The notes: generated by a model not told the origin, from the letters alone. A DNA stretch of 64,000 bases from UBA7803 sp041690675 (GCA_041690675.1 JAWLGU010000008.1:1-64000); one strand, 5' to 3'. Shown: positions 24,427-33,773, counted from the stretch's first letter. Made by a program: numbers and translations.

Positions 24427-24828
24427 ATGAAAGACACTCACAGTCTCGGCATCGGCTACCTGCTGTGGATCTTCGGTTTCCTCGGCGCTCACCGCTTCTA
24501 CTTCGGCCGGCCCGTGAGCGGAACCATCTACTTCTTCACCCTGGGGCTGCTCCTCGTCGGCTGGATCGTCGACCTGTTCCTCATGCCGAGCCTCGAGGCG
24601 TCCGCTGAGCGGCGCTACATCGCGGGGGAGAAGAGCTACACGGTGGGATGGCTGCTGCTCACCTTCACCGGCATCTTCGGTCTACACCGGTTCTACATGG
24701 GCAAGATCGTCACCGGCCTGATCTATCTTCTGACCGCGGGGCTCTTGGGCATCGGCATCATCTACGACTTCTGGACGCTGAACGAGCAGATCTCGTCCAT
24801 CAACACCGAACGCGGCGGGCTCTACTGA
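24427..24828 (+). CDS. Double TM2-domain membrane protein
   Basis: A 133-residue inner-membrane protein made of two copies of the TM2 unit: GFLGAHRFYFGRPVSGTIYF and TGIFGLHRFYMGKIVTGLIY, each followed by a hydrophobic hairpin and Asp (IVDLFL, IIYDFW). That gives about four membrane helices. The function of TM2 proteins in bacteria is unknown. Its stop overlaps the convergent SDR by 7 bases. Confidence 0.88.
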   Translation: MKDTHSLGIGYLLWIFGFLGAHRFYFGRPVSGTIYFFTLGLLLVGWIVDLFLMPSLEASAERRYIAGEKSYTVGWLLLTFTGIFGLHRFYMGKIVTGLIYLLTAGLLGIGIIYDFWTLNEQISSINTERGGLY

Positions 24829-25634
24829 CTCATGTACCAGCCGCCGTTGGGCGACAGGGTCTGCCCGGTGACGAACGCCGCCTCGTCGCTCGCCAGATAG
24901 ACGGCGGCCCAGGCGATGTCGTCGGGCTCGCCGAGACGGCTCAGAGGGGTCTGCATCTCCAGGAGCGGATGCATGGGTGCCAGCGGATCGGTCATGTCCG
25001 TGTGGATCCAGCCTGGCGCCAGGGCGTTGACGCGGATCTGATAGCGCGCCAGCTCGTGGGCGAGCGCGCGGGTGAAGCCGAGAATGCCCGCTTTCGCCGC
25101 ACAGTAGGCCGTGCCGCCGCCGCGGCCGAAGGTGCCCATGATGCTGCCCATGTTGATGATGCTGCCGGAGCCCTCGGGGCGCATGAGCTTCACCGCTTCG
25201 CGGCAGCAGAAGAACGTGCCGTCCATGTGGACGGCGAGCATGCGATGCCACTGAGCGTCGGTGACCCCGAGTATGCCGCCATCAGGATCGTCGGGCTGCT
25301 CGCCGCGGCTCAAGGCCTCCGCCTGCCGGGCGATGCGTTCCCGCGCTGCGTTGTCCCCCTCGATGCCGCTGATGCCGGCGTTGTTCACCAGGATGTCGAG
25401 CCGGTCCGTGAGCGAGCCGAGCTCTTCGAACATGGCGGCGACCGCCGCGGCGTCGCTGACGTCGCAGGCCAGGGCGTGGCCGCCGATGGCCTCCGCCGTG
25501 GACCGGGCCGCCGCCAGGTTCAGATCATTGACCACGACCCGGGCGCCTTCCTCGGCCATGCGGCGCGCGATCTGCGCCCCCAATCCCCGGGCGGCGCCCG
25601 TCACCAGCGCGGTCTTCCCCTGCAGTCGATCCAT
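24822..25634 (-). CDS. Short-chain dehydrogenase/reductase
   Basis: A 270-residue classical SDR. It has TGAARGLG (NAD(P) binding, residues 12-19), NNAG, a catalytic Ser in INMGS, and YCAAK with the catalytic Tyr and Lys. The acidic residue at the end of strand 2 (VVNDLN) favours NAD. An insert of about 30 residues after NNAGISGIEG is longer than usual. The substrate is not evident. It stands alone on its strand. Confidence 0.9.
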   Translation of the reverse strand: MDRLQGKTALVTGAARGLGAQIARRMAEEGARVVVNDLNLAAARSTAEAIGGHALACDVSDAAAVAAMFEELGSLTDRLDILVNNAGISGIEGDNAARERIARQAEALSRGEQPDDPDGGILGVTDAQWHRMLAVHMDGTFFCCREAVKLMRPEGSGSIINMGSIMGTFGRGGGTAYCAAKAGILGFTRALAHELARYQIRVNALAPGWIHTDMTDPLAPMHPLLEMQTPLSRLGEPDDIAWAAVYLASDEAAFVTGQTLSPNGGWYMSQ

Positions 25635-25765
25635 CCTTCACGCCTCCCACGAATTCGAGAAACCATGCTGCAATCCCGGGCCGGGCGCAAGAGCGGCGGC
25701 GTGCGCTATCATGCGCGGGTCCGCGTTGCAGCCAACGCGGGCCCGCGTTTGGAGGAGGACCCCGT

Positions 25766-26455
25766 ATGTGGTTGATGCTGCTGGCATCGTTGTTGTTTCT
25801 GGGAACGCATCTCGGCGTCAGCAGCACGACGTTGCGCAACCGTCTGGTGGCCATGCTGGGGGAGAAGGGCTATCTCGGCGCCTACTCGCTGGTGGCTGCC
25901 ATCACCCTGGGCTACCTGATCTGGATCTACGGCGCCTTGCCGCGCTACGACTACCTGTGGATGCCGGACCCGGCGCTCTACCTGGTGCCCAAGGCAGTGA
26001 TGCCGCTGGCCATGATCTTCCTGGTAGGCGGATTCATGACCCCCAACCCAACGGCGGTGGGTCAGGAGCGGTCGCTGGAGAAGGCGCAGCAGCCGGAGGA
26101 CGCGGCCCGGGGGCTGACCCGCATCACGCGGCACCCGTTTCAATGGGCGGTGGCGCTGTGGGCGGGGGCGCATCTGGCCGCCAACGGCGACCGGGTGTCC
26201 GTCGTGTTCTTCTCCACGTTTCTGATTCTGAGCCTGGCCGGCAGCGTGCTCATCGACCGGAAGAAGGCGGCGCGGCTCGGTGCCGACTGGGAAGCCTATG
26301 CCCGGGCCACCTCCAACGTGCCGTTCGGGGCCATCCTCTCGGGCCGCAACCGTCTCGCTCCGCGGGAGCAGGTGCTGCCTGTGCTGGTCGGGCTGGCGGC
26401 GTACCTGCTCGCGTACTGGGCGCACCCCTGGATCGCCGGCGTGCGCATCGCCTGA
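25766..26455 (+). CDS. NnrU-family membrane protein
   Basis: A 229-residue protein with about six membrane helices. The conserved LTRITRHPFQWAVALWAGAHLAANGD segment and the C-terminal LGADWEAYARATSNVPFGA are typical of NnrU, which is named from denitrification regulons but widespread elsewhere. The fold is related to isoprenylcysteine methyltransferases. No nitrogen-oxide gene is near, so a denitrification role is not supported here. GGAGGA precedes the ATG closely. Confidence 0.88.
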   Translation: MWLMLLASLLFLGTHLGVSSTTLRNRLVAMLGEKGYLGAYSLVAAITLGYLIWIYGALPRYDYLWMPDPALYLVPKAVMPLAMIFLVGGFMTPNPTAVGQERSLEKAQQPEDAARGLTRITRHPFQWAVALWAGAHLAANGDRVSVVFFSTFLILSLAGSVLIDRKKAARLGADWEAYARATSNVPFGAILSGRNRLAPREQVLPVLVGLAAYLLAYWAHPWIAGVRIA

Positions 26456-26468
26456 TTCCCGGCTGCTC

Positions 26469-26496
26469 TTGAAATTTTCGTCGGCGCCCCTATGTT
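26469..26496 (+). promoter_or_regulatory. Sigma-70-type promoter of the ABC operon
   Basis: TTGAAA and TATGTT are separated by 16 bases, about 33 bases upstream of the ABC ATPase start. A clear GGAGGTGA ribosome site follows at about 26512-26519. The AT-rich patch stands out from its GC-rich surroundings. Confidence 0.6.
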
Positions 26497-26528
26497 TGCG
26501 GCTTTGCGCACGGAGGTGAGGCGAGAGC

Positions 26529-27470
26529 ATGATCGAAGCCGAGCGTCTGACCCGCCGATACGGTGAGTTTCTCGCCGTGGACGGGGTCTCGTTCTCCATC
26601 GGCCCTGGCGAGATCGTCGGCCTTCTCGGCCACAATGGCGCCGGCAAGACCACCATCATGAAGATGCTCACCGGGTACCTCGAGCCCAGCGCGGGGGCGG
26701 TGAGGATCGACGGAACCGCGTTGGAGCGGGACCGTCAGCGGGTGCAGCGGCAGATCGGTTACCTGCCGGAAAACCTCCCGCTGTATCCGGAGATGACGGT
26801 GACGGACTATCTGGCGTACAGCGCCGGGCTGCGCGGCGTCGATCCGCAGGCTGCAGTGCCGGGCGCCATGGCGGCCACGGAGCTGACCGGCAAGGCCCTC
26901 GATCCCATCGCGACCTTGTCCCGCGGCTACAAGCAGCGGCTGGGCGTGGCCCAGGCGATCCTCCACGAGCCGCGCTTCCTGATTCTCGACGAGCCGACCA
27001 ACGGGCTTGACCCCGGTCAGACCCAGCACATGCGCGCGCTCATCAAGCGCCTGTCCGAGCGGGCCACGGTGATTCTTTCCACTCACATCATGCAGGAGGT
27101 GAACGCGCTGTGCGACCGGGTGCTCATGCTTCGCAACGGTGTGCTGGCGGTCGACGAGCGCCTGGAGGCGCTGCGGGCGAGCAACCGGCTCCACGTGCGC
27201 ACGGACGGCGCTGCCGACCTGCCCGGGGTGCTCACCGGCGTGGAAGGCGTGGCCGGCAGCTATGACGCGGGGCAGGGGCGCTGGGAGATCGAGACCCGCG
27301 GCGACGCCGACGCCGTGGCGCAGCGGGTGGCGGCCGCCCTGGTGCAGGCGGGACTGCCCCTCTATCAGCTCGCTTCCGCCCAGCGGGATCTGGAATCCGT
27401 GTTCCGGGAGGTGAACGAGACGGCGGTTGGCGTGGCCAGCGAGGAAGAGGAGGCGGCGCATGCGGCTTGA
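26529..27470 (+). CDS. ABC transporter ATP-binding protein, GldA-like
   Basis: A 313-residue ATPase subunit. It has Walker A GHNGAGKT (about residues 36-43), Q-loop IGYLPENLPLY, signature LSRGYKQRLGVAQ, Walker B FLILDEPTNGLD, and the switch His in STHIMQEV. The C-terminal extension is typical of gliding-type/ABC-2 export ATPases. It overlaps the permease gene by 11 bases, so the two form one complex. The transported substrate is unknown, as it is for non-gliding Gld-like systems in Proteobacteria. Confidence 0.92.
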   Translation: MIEAERLTRRYGEFLAVDGVSFSIGPGEIVGLLGHNGAGKTTIMKMLTGYLEPSAGAVRIDGTALERDRQRVQRQIGYLPENLPLYPEMTVTDYLAYSAGLRGVDPQAAVPGAMAATELTGKALDPIATLSRGYKQRLGVAQAILHEPRFLILDEPTNGLDPGQTQHMRALIKRLSERATVILSTHIMQEVNALCDRVLMLRNGVLAVDERLEALRASNRLHVRTDGAADLPGVLTGVEGVAGSYDAGQGRWEIETRGDADAVAQRVAAALVQAGLPLYQLASAQRDLESVFREVNETAVGVASEEEEAAHAA

Positions 27471-30381
27471 CGTGATTCGTCGGGTGGCGAAGAAGGAGCT
27501 CACCCTGTTCTTCGCGTCGCCCACGGGCTACCTGTTCCTGCTGGCGTTCCTCGCCGTCACCCTGTTCGTGTTCTTCTGGGGCGAGGCCTTCTTCGCCCGC
27601 AACATCGCCGACGTCCGCCCCATGTTCGAATGGATGCCGGTGCTGCTGATCTTTCTGTGCGCGGCGCTCACCATGCGCATGTGGAGCGAAGAGCGCAGGA
27701 CCGGCACCCTGGAGTTCGTCGCCACCCTGCCGGTGAGCGGCTGGGAGTTCGTGCTCGGAAAGTTCCTCGCCTGCTGGATTCTGCTGGCCATCGCCCTGCT
27801 GCTGACCCTGCCGCTGCCGCTCACGGTGTCCTTCATCGCCGATCTCGACTGGGGCCCGGTGCTGGCGGGCTACCTGGCCGCAATGCTGCTGGGGGGCGCG
27901 TATCTCGCCATCGGCCTCTTCGTCAGCGCCCGCACCGACAGCCAGATCGTCAGCCTGATCGTCGCCTCGTTCGTCGCGGGAATCTTCTATCTGCTGGGGA
28001 GCCCGGTGCTGACGGATCTGGCCGGCGGCTTCTGGGCCGATCTGCTGCGGGGCCTGGGCACCGGCTCCCGGTTCGAGTCCATCACCCGGGGGGTGCTGGA
28101 CGTTCGCGACCTCTACTACTACGTGTCACTGCTGGCAGTGTTCCTGGCCCTGAACGTCTACGCCCTGGAAGCCCAGCGCTGGGCGCAGGACGGCCCGCCG
28201 GCGCAGCACCGCGGCTGGATCCTGGGCACCACCTTGCTCGTAGCCAACCTGCTGGCGGCCAACGTCTGGTTGTCCCAGCTCACCGCCCTGCGGGCCGACG
28301 TCACGGAAGGCAACATCTACTCCATCTCCGACGCGACCCGCAGCTATCTGGCCCAGCTCGAGGAGCCGCTGCTGATCCGCGGCTACTTCAGCACCAGGAC
28401 CCATCCGCTGCTGGCGCCTCTGGTGCCGCGGATGCGCGACCTGCTGAACGAGTACGAGATCGCGGGTGATGGGCGGGTGCGCGTGGAGATCGTCGATCCC
28501 GCGTCCGACCCGGAGCTCGAGGACGAGGCCAACGCCAAGTACGGCATCCGGCCGGTGCCGTTCCAGGTGGCGGACCGCTACGAGTCGAGCCTGGTGAACT
28601 CCTACTTCGACGTGCTGGTGCAGTACGGCGACGAGTACGAGGTGCTCGGCTTCCGCGACCTCATCGAGGTGAAGGTGGTGAGCGAGTCGGAGCTCGACGT
28701 CCAGCTGCGCAACCCCGAGTACGACGTCACGCGCAGCATCAAGAAGGTGCTCTACGGATTCCGCGGCGGCGGCAGCATCTTCGACAGCATCCAGAAGCCC
28801 ATACAGTTCGTCGGCTACCTGTCTGCCGACGACAAGCTGCCGCCCGCGCTGGCGGAGTACCGTGGCGTGCTGCGGGAGGTGCTCGAGGAGCTCGCCGACG
28901 AAGGCGACGAGGAGTTCTCGGCGGAGATCGTGGATCCCGATGCCGGCGACGGCAGCCTGGCGCGACGGATCCAGGAGGAGTATGGCTTCCGCCCCATGGC
29001 CGCGAGCCTGTTCGATCTGAATCAGTTCTACTTCTATCTGACCCTGACGGACGGGGAGACGGTGCTGCAGATCCCGCTGCCGGACGCCCTGTCCGCCGAC
29101 GCCACCCGGCGCGCCATCGAGGAGGGGCTGAAGCGCTTCGCCAGCGGATTGCTCAAGACCGTGGCGCTGGTGGCACCGGAGTCGCCGCCGCCCATGATGG
29201 GGATGCCTCACGCCGGCGGTAACAGTTTCTCTCAGCTCCAGGAGTTCCTGCGTCAGGACTTCGAGGTCGTCGATGCGAAGCTCGACGACGGCCGGGTTCC
29301 GGAGGGCGCCGAGTTGCTGATGGTGCTGGATCCCCAGGGACTCGACGAGCGAGCCGTGTTCGCGGTGGATCAGTTCCTGATGAAGGGCGGCACGGTGGTG
29401 CTGTCCACCGGCAGCTACGCCGCGCAGCTCACCCAGCAGTCGCTCACGGGGCAGAAGCGCACTTCGGGACTGGAGGACTGGCTCGCGCATCACGGCGTGG
29501 TGCTGGGCGACGGGATGGTGATGGATCCGCAGAACGCGGCGTTCCCGGCGCCGGTGACCCGTCAGGTGGGGGGCTTCAGCTTCCAGGAGCTGGTGATGCT
29601 GGACTACCCCTACTTCGTGGACGTGCGGCCGCCGGGTCTCAACGAGGACATCGGCATCACCGCCGGACTGCCCCAGGTGACCGTGGCGTGGGCTTCGCCC
29701 CTGGAGACGGCGACGGAACTCGAAGGCCGCACGGTGACGCCGCTGCTCACCAGCTCGCCGGGGAGCTGGGTGTCCAGCGATCCCGACGTCATGCCGCGAA
29801 TCACCGAGACCGGGCTGTCCGGCTTCGCGCCCGAGGGTCCCCGAGGGCCCAGGACGCTGGCCCTGATGATGGAGGGCCGGTTCCAGTCCTACTTCGCCGG
29901 CAAGGAATCGCCTCTGCTGACGGGCGCGGAATCGGCGGGAAACGCGGATGAGTCCGCGGCCGAGGCGGAGCAGGCGGACGGCGAGGTGGCTACGGAAGAC
30001 GAGCTGGGGGTGGTCAGCAGTGTCATCGAACGCTCTCCGGAATCGGCGCGCCTGTTCGTGTTCGGCTCCAACGACTTTCTCTCCGACCAGGTGCTGCGGG
30101 TGATCGGCTCCGCCGAGGGCACGATCTACGGCAACAGCCTGCAGCTCATGGCCAACGTGGTGGACTGGTCGCTCGAGGACCGGAACCTGTTGCAGATTCG
30201 CTCCCGGGGGCATTTCAACCGTACCCTGCCGCCCCTCGAGCCGGCCCAGCAGGCCGGTCTGGAAACCCTCAACTACGCGCTGGCGCTCGGCGGCGTAGGG
30301 CTGGTGTTCCTCTGGCATCGGCGCCGGGTGAAGCGGGACGAGCGGATCTACCGGTCTTGGCTGGCGGAGGCGCGAGGATGA
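27460..30381 (+). CDS. Fused ABC-2 permease / GldG-like auxiliary protein
   Basis: A 973-residue protein. Residues 1-240 are a GldF-type ABC-2 permease with six helices (EERRTGTLEFVATLPVSGWEFVLGKF is the conserved loop). From about residue 245 a further membrane helix leads into a large GldG-like periplasmic region (LTEGNIYSIS-type start: DVTEGNIYSISDATRSYLAQLEEPL). A final helix lies at about 945-960 (LALGGVGLVFLWHRRR). GldF and GldG are separate genes in Bacteroidetes and are fused here. I start at ATG 27460, inside the ATPase end. It ends in an ATGA overlap with the DUF4340 gene. Confidence 0.9.
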   Translation: MRLDVIRRVAKKELTLFFASPTGYLFLLAFLAVTLFVFFWGEAFFARNIADVRPMFEWMPVLLIFLCAALTMRMWSEERRTGTLEFVATLPVSGWEFVLGKFLACWILLAIALLLTLPLPLTVSFIADLDWGPVLAGYLAAMLLGGAYLAIGLFVSARTDSQIVSLIVASFVAGIFYLLGSPVLTDLAGGFWADLLRGLGTGSRFESITRGVLDVRDLYYYVSLLAVFLALNVYALEAQRWAQDGPPAQHRGWILGTTLLVANLLAANVWLSQLTALRADVTEGNIYSISDATRSYLAQLEEPLLIRGYFSTRTHPLLAPLVPRMRDLLNEYEIAGDGRVRVEIVDPASDPELEDEANAKYGIRPVPFQVADRYESSLVNSYFDVLVQYGDEYEVLGFRDLIEVKVVSESELDVQLRNPEYDVTRSIKKVLYGFRGGGSIFDSIQKPIQFVGYLSADDKLPPALAEYRGVLREVLEELADEGDEEFSAEIVDPDAGDGSLARRIQEEYGFRPMAASLFDLNQFYFYLTLTDGETVLQIPLPDALSADATRRAIEEGLKRFASGLLKTVALVAPESPPPMMGMPHAGGNSFSQLQEFLRQDFEVVDAKLDDGRVPEGAELLMVLDPQGLDERAVFAVDQFLMKGGTVVLSTGSYAAQLTQQSLTGQKRTSGLEDWLAHHGVVLGDGMVMDPQNAAFPAPVTRQVGGFSFQELVMLDYPYFVDVRPPGLNEDIGITAGLPQVTVAWASPLETATELEGRTVTPLLTSSPGSWVSSDPDVMPRITETGLSGFAPEGPRGPRTLALMMEGRFQSYFAGKESPLLTGAESAGNADESAAEAEQADGEVATEDELGVVSSVIERSPESARLFVFGSNDFLSDQVLRVIGSAEGTIYGNSLQLMANVVDWSLEDRNLLQIRSRGHFNRTLPPLEPAQQAGLETLNYALALGGVGLVFLWHRRRVKRDERIYRSWLAEARG

Positions 30382-31322
30382 ACGGACGTGTGACGCAACT
30401 GAGCGGTCTGCTGGCACTCCAGCTCCTGGTCATCGCGGGGGTGCTGGTAACGGGCGCCGGGCTGGGGGACGCGGAACAGCGGCCGCTGCTGCAATTCGAT
30501 CCTCACGTGGTCGACACCTTCAGGGTGGAGGTCGACGACGACGCGGTGGTGATGACCCGGCAGGACGGCGGCTGGCGTCTCGACAACGGTCATCCGGCAC
30601 AGTCCGACAAGGTGGAGAAGGTGCTCGAGCGGCTCGCGGACCTGCCAGCGGTGTGGCCTGTCGCCACCAGCGCCAGCGCTGTCGAGCGATTCGAGGTGGC
30701 CGAGAAGAAGCATCAGCGCCACCTGGTTCTGGCGGCAGGTGACGACACCGTGGCCGAGCTGTATCTCGGCACGTCGCCGGGGTATCGGCGCGTGCACGCC
30801 CGCCGCGGGGACGACGATGCGGTCTACAGCGTCGAGCTGGCGAACTACGAGCTGCCGGTGAAACCCGGTGACTGGCTGGACAAGACGCTGCTGCAGCCGC
30901 GCGGCGACATCACTGCCGTGAGCCGGGGTGACGCCTGGCGCCTCAGCCGTGGCGAGGAAGGCTGGATCCTGGACGGTGAGGCCGCCGATCAGGAAGCCGC
31001 CGACCGGTTGGCTACCCGGCTCCGGGAACTGCGGGTGACGGGTCTGGCGGAGGCGCCGCCGGACGAGAGCGCCCTGACGGCGGAGCTGTCGATCTCCGAC
31101 GGCGAAGGCGACTATAGCCTGACGATCTTCGGCGACGGCGATGCCGCGGACTACGTGGTCGCCTCCGGTCGCCGCGACGGCTATTTCCGCCTGGCGAGCT
31201 ACGTGGCGGACCAGCTGGTCGTGGAGCGCGAGTCGCTGCTGCCGGAGGAGGAGGCCGTGGCTGCGGAGGCGTCGGCGGGTGACCCCGCTGCGGATCAGAC
31301 TGCGGAGCAGCAAGCGCCATAG
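30378..31322 (+). CDS. DUF4340 domain protein of the Gld-like ABC operon
   Basis: A 314-residue protein with one N-terminal membrane helix (LSGLLALQLLVIAGVLVTGA) and a long beta-rich periplasmic region with DUF4340 features (MTRQDGGWRLDN, YLGTSPGYRRVHARR, DDAVYSVELANYELP). DUF4340 proteins commonly follow GldG-like genes, and overlap by four bases supports a shared complex. It has an acidic, Ala/Glu-rich tail. The function is unknown. Confidence 0.85.
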   Translation: MNGRVTQLSGLLALQLLVIAGVLVTGAGLGDAEQRPLLQFDPHVVDTFRVEVDDDAVVMTRQDGGWRLDNGHPAQSDKVEKVLERLADLPAVWPVATSASAVERFEVAEKKHQRHLVLAAGDDTVAELYLGTSPGYRRVHARRGDDDAVYSVELANYELPVKPGDWLDKTLLQPRGDITAVSRGDAWRLSRGEEGWILDGEAADQEAADRLATRLRELRVTGLAEAPPDESALTAELSISDGEGDYSLTIFGDGDAADYVVASGRRDGYFRLASYVADQLVVERESLLPEEEAVAAEASAGDPAADQTAEQQAP

Positions 31323-31366
31323 CGGCGCACCGAGCTACACTGGCGTGGCGTCCACGAGGATTTTCC

Positions 31367-32143
31367 ATGGCGAGCCGCGCCGTCTCCGCCCTGCTGCTCT
31401 CCTCGCTGCTGCTCGGCGGCTGCATGACGCGTGCCGCGGACCCGGGGTGGGGACCACGCCTGTCGGCGGCCGCGGAGCTGCGCGCGGCCGCGGTGGACGC
31501 TGCTCGGTCGCCGGCCACCTGGATGCCGCTGACAGCCGCTGCGGCTCTGGCGTTGACCGATACCGACGACGACCTTTCCCGCTGGGCGGCCGACGAGACG
31601 CCGCTGTTCGGCGGCGACGCGGAGTCTGCGAGCGACGATCTGCGCATGGCGGCGAACGTGGCCTACGGCCTCACCGCGCTGCTGGCCCCCAGCCGCGGCC
31701 CGGGCCGCAAGGCCGGTGGCCTGCTGGTGGGTGCGGTGACCCTGGGCCTGGAGAACGCCATCACCGACGCGGTCAAGAACGTGAGTGACCGTGAGCGGCC
31801 CGACGGCAGCAACGACGAGAGCTTCACCTCGGGGCATGCCGGACGAAGCTCGGCCGCCAGCACGCTGGCCCGGCGAAATCTCGACTACATGGCATTGCCA
31901 GGCTGGCTGGACACGGGTGCCCGGGTGGCCCTCCAGGGCGTGGCCGCCGCCACCGGCTGGGCCCGGGTGGAGGCCGAGCGGCACCACGTGACCGACGTGC
32001 TGGCGGGCTACGCGCTGGGCCATTTCGTCGCGGCCTTCATGCACCGGGCTTTCATGGCGTCGCCGGCGGCGCCGTTACGGGTCACTTTCCAGCCCCGGCC
32101 ACGGGGCGGTGCCTGGACCGTGACGGTGCCGCTCGGGCGCTGA
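31367..32143 (+). CDS. PAP2-superfamily lipoprotein phosphatase
   Basis: A 258-residue protein with a lipoprotein signal (LLLGGC). The three PAP2 acid-phosphatase motifs are present: K-x6-RP (KNVSDRERP), SGH (SFTSGHAG) and R-x5-H-x3-D (RVEAERHHVTD). It probably removes phosphate from a lipid or small molecule in the periplasm. The membrane helices of lipid-specific members are weak here, and it looks closer to soluble class A or haloperoxidase-like PAP2 enzymes. It begins 44 bases after the DUF4340 gene. Confidence 0.85.
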   Translation: MASRAVSALLLSSLLLGGCMTRAADPGWGPRLSAAAELRAAAVDAARSPATWMPLTAAAALALTDTDDDLSRWAADETPLFGGDAESASDDLRMAANVAYGLTALLAPSRGPGRKAGGLLVGAVTLGLENAITDAVKNVSDRERPDGSNDESFTSGHAGRSSAASTLARRNLDYMALPGWLDTGARVALQGVAAATGWARVEAERHHVTDVLAGYALGHFVAAFMHRAFMASPAAPLRVTFQPRPRGGAWTVTVPLGR

Positions 32144-32335
32144 TGGGGCGGTTTGATCGCCGGGGCCGACCGACTTAACCTTCTCGAAGCCAGGCGTGCC
32201 CGGTTCCACCGGGCCGCCGGGCGGCATCACCATGCGAGGATCGGCAATGCAGATACGCCAGCGCGGACGGCGGGTGGGACCGTCGGCGCCGTGAGCTTCA
32301 GATGGCGCGGACGGTTCCGGCGCGGCGGAGACATC

Positions 32336-33067
32336 GTGCACACCGATTTCGAGCATTACCTCGGCGCCCTGCGCCAACCCGCGAGCGATGCCGACGTGGT
32401 GGCGTTCTTCGATCTCGACCGCACCATCATCGCCGGTTACTCCGTCGCGGCCCTGGCCTGGGAACGCATGCGCAGCGGGTCGGTGCCGCTGCGTCATCTG
32501 CTTTCCTCGGCCGGCGTCTTTCTCGGCTATGGCATCGGCCGGGCCGACTATCACGACCTGCTCACCACCACCGTGCGCGATCTGGCGGGGGAATCGGAGC
32601 AGGCGCTGGTGGATCTGGGCGAGCGGGCCTTCCGGTCCCGGGTCCAGGGCTGGATCTACGCGGAGGCCCGTCGTCTCATCGAAGCCCATCGCAGCCGGGG
32701 CCACCACGTGGTCATCGTCACGTCGGCCACGCGGTTTCAGGCCGCGCCCATCGCCCGCGAGCTGGGAGTGGACGCGCTGTCCTGCACCGAGGTGGAAGTG
32801 GAGGACGGCTGGATCACCGGAAAGGCGCTGCCGTGCTTCGGTGTGGGCAAGCTGTCCGCCGCGGAGCACCTCGTTCACGAGCGCAAGGCCGACATCGCGA
32901 ACGCCTACTTCTACTCCGACTCCAGTGACGATCTGCCGCTGCTGGAGGCGGTGGGGCGGCCGGTGGTGGTGAACCCGAAGAGCGCCATGGCCCGTCTCGC
33001 GGTGTCCCGTGGCTGGCCTTGTCTGTTATTCGAGGCGCCGGGAGTCGGCCGATGGGCCGCCGCCTGA
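32336..33067 (+). CDS. HAD-IB family phosphatase
   Basis: A 243-residue HAD hydrolase. Motif I is FFDLDRTII (nucleophile DxDxT), motif II is VIVTSAT and motif III is YSDSSDDLPLLEAVG. The family includes SerB-like and acyltransferase-linked phosphatases. GTG 32336 is chosen as start because GGAG lies five bases before it; the open frame runs back to 32153 without family sequence. The 192 bases before the start show no gene. It overlaps the DUF3108 gene by 16 bases. Confidence 0.85.
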   Translation: MHTDFEHYLGALRQPASDADVVAFFDLDRTIIAGYSVAALAWERMRSGSVPLRHLLSSAGVFLGYGIGRADYHDLLTTTVRDLAGESEQALVDLGERAFRSRVQGWIYAEARRLIEAHRSRGHHVVIVTSATRFQAAPIARELGVDALSCTEVEVEDGWITGKALPCFGVGKLSAAEHLVHERKADIANAYFYSDSSDDLPLLEAVGRPVVVNPKSAMARLAVSRGWPCLLFEAPGVGRWAAA

Positions 33068-33708
33068 GCCGGCCCGGGCGACGGTTACGCTTCGTGCTGG
33101 TGCTGCTCGGCGCCTTGGCGACGGCCGCCATGGCCGATGACGACGCCACGACCCTGCGCTACCAGGGGTTCGTCGCGGGGGTCCCGGTGGGCGAGGCCAC
33201 GGTCTCGGTGTCGGTGGGCGGCGGCCGCTACCGGGTGGAAGGCTCGGCACGGTCCAACGGCTGGCTCCGGGGCTTCACTGACTGGCGCAATCGTTTTCGA
33301 GCCCACGGCCGCCTCGCGGGCCCGGTACCGGCGCCGACGGAATTCACCTACACCGAGCAGGACCGCGACAAGCGCCGGACGGTGATGGTCCGGGACGGCA
33401 TGCTGCAGGTGACGAAGAACGGCAAGCGCCGCCCCAAGCGCCCGTCAGCCCTGGCACCCGACGTAGTCACCGCGCTGTTCGTGCAGCCGCGCTGCCAGGG
33501 CGATCAGACGCTGCACACCGGCCGTCACGTCTACCGTCTGAGCCAGCTCAACGGCGGCGCCGGGACATGTCGCTATGCGGTGGTGGACGACGACGGCGAT
33601 CGCTTCGAGGTCGAGGTGACGCTGGCGGAGCGCGGCGAGCTGGTGGTGCCGGAACGCATCACGGTGAGCGGGTGGTTGACCGGCCGCATCGAGCTGGTGG
33701 AGCCCTGA
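33052..33708 (+). CDS. DUF3108 exported protein
   Basis: A 218-residue protein with a signal peptide (GRRLRFVLVLLGALATAAMA-D). The mature beta-rich domain matches DUF3108 by YQGFVAGVPVGEATVSV near the N-terminus and by the closing ERITVSGWLTGRIELVE. Family members are periplasmic and of unknown function, related to lipoprotein-carrier folds. The gene starts inside the end of the HAD-IB gene, so they share a transcript. Confidence 0.78.
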   Translation: MGRRLSRPGRRLRFVLVLLGALATAAMADDDATTLRYQGFVAGVPVGEATVSVSVGGGRYRVEGSARSNGWLRGFTDWRNRFRAHGRLAGPVPAPTEFTYTEQDRDKRRTVMVRDGMLQVTKNGKRRPKRPSALAPDVVTALFVQPRCQGDQTLHTGRHVYRLSQLNGGAGTCRYAVVDDDGDRFEVEVTLAERGELVVPERITVSGWLTGRIELVEP

Positions 33709-33756
33709 CCTGATACCGGCGCCGCCCGGAATGGACGGAGAATCGGCGTGCTGGGT

Positions 33757-33773
33757 AGAATGCGTTTCATTCT
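33757..33773. promoter_or_regulatory. Inverted repeat AGAATG-N5-CATTCT upstream of thiolase
   Basis: A perfect 6-bp inverted repeat with a CGTTT spacer lies 30 bases before the thiolase start. It overlaps a -10-like TAGAAT (33756-33761). It may be the operator of a fatty-acid or thiolase regulator, but the repressor is not identified. Confidence 0.4.

Noticed and set aside
22317..24437. A 706-codon minus-strand protein containing the Nudix domain
   Set aside because: Only the last 200 residues look like protein. The upstream part lies antisense to the thioesterase and out of frame with the epoxide hydrolase.
28126..30417. A 763-codon open frame antisense to the Gld-like gene
   Set aside because: Same composition artefact; no start context or recognisable motif.
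32144..32335. The 192-base leader of the HAD-IB gene as a riboswitch or coding extension
   Set aside because: Open in frame but without family sequence. A small GC hairpin is present, but nothing matches a known riboswitch.
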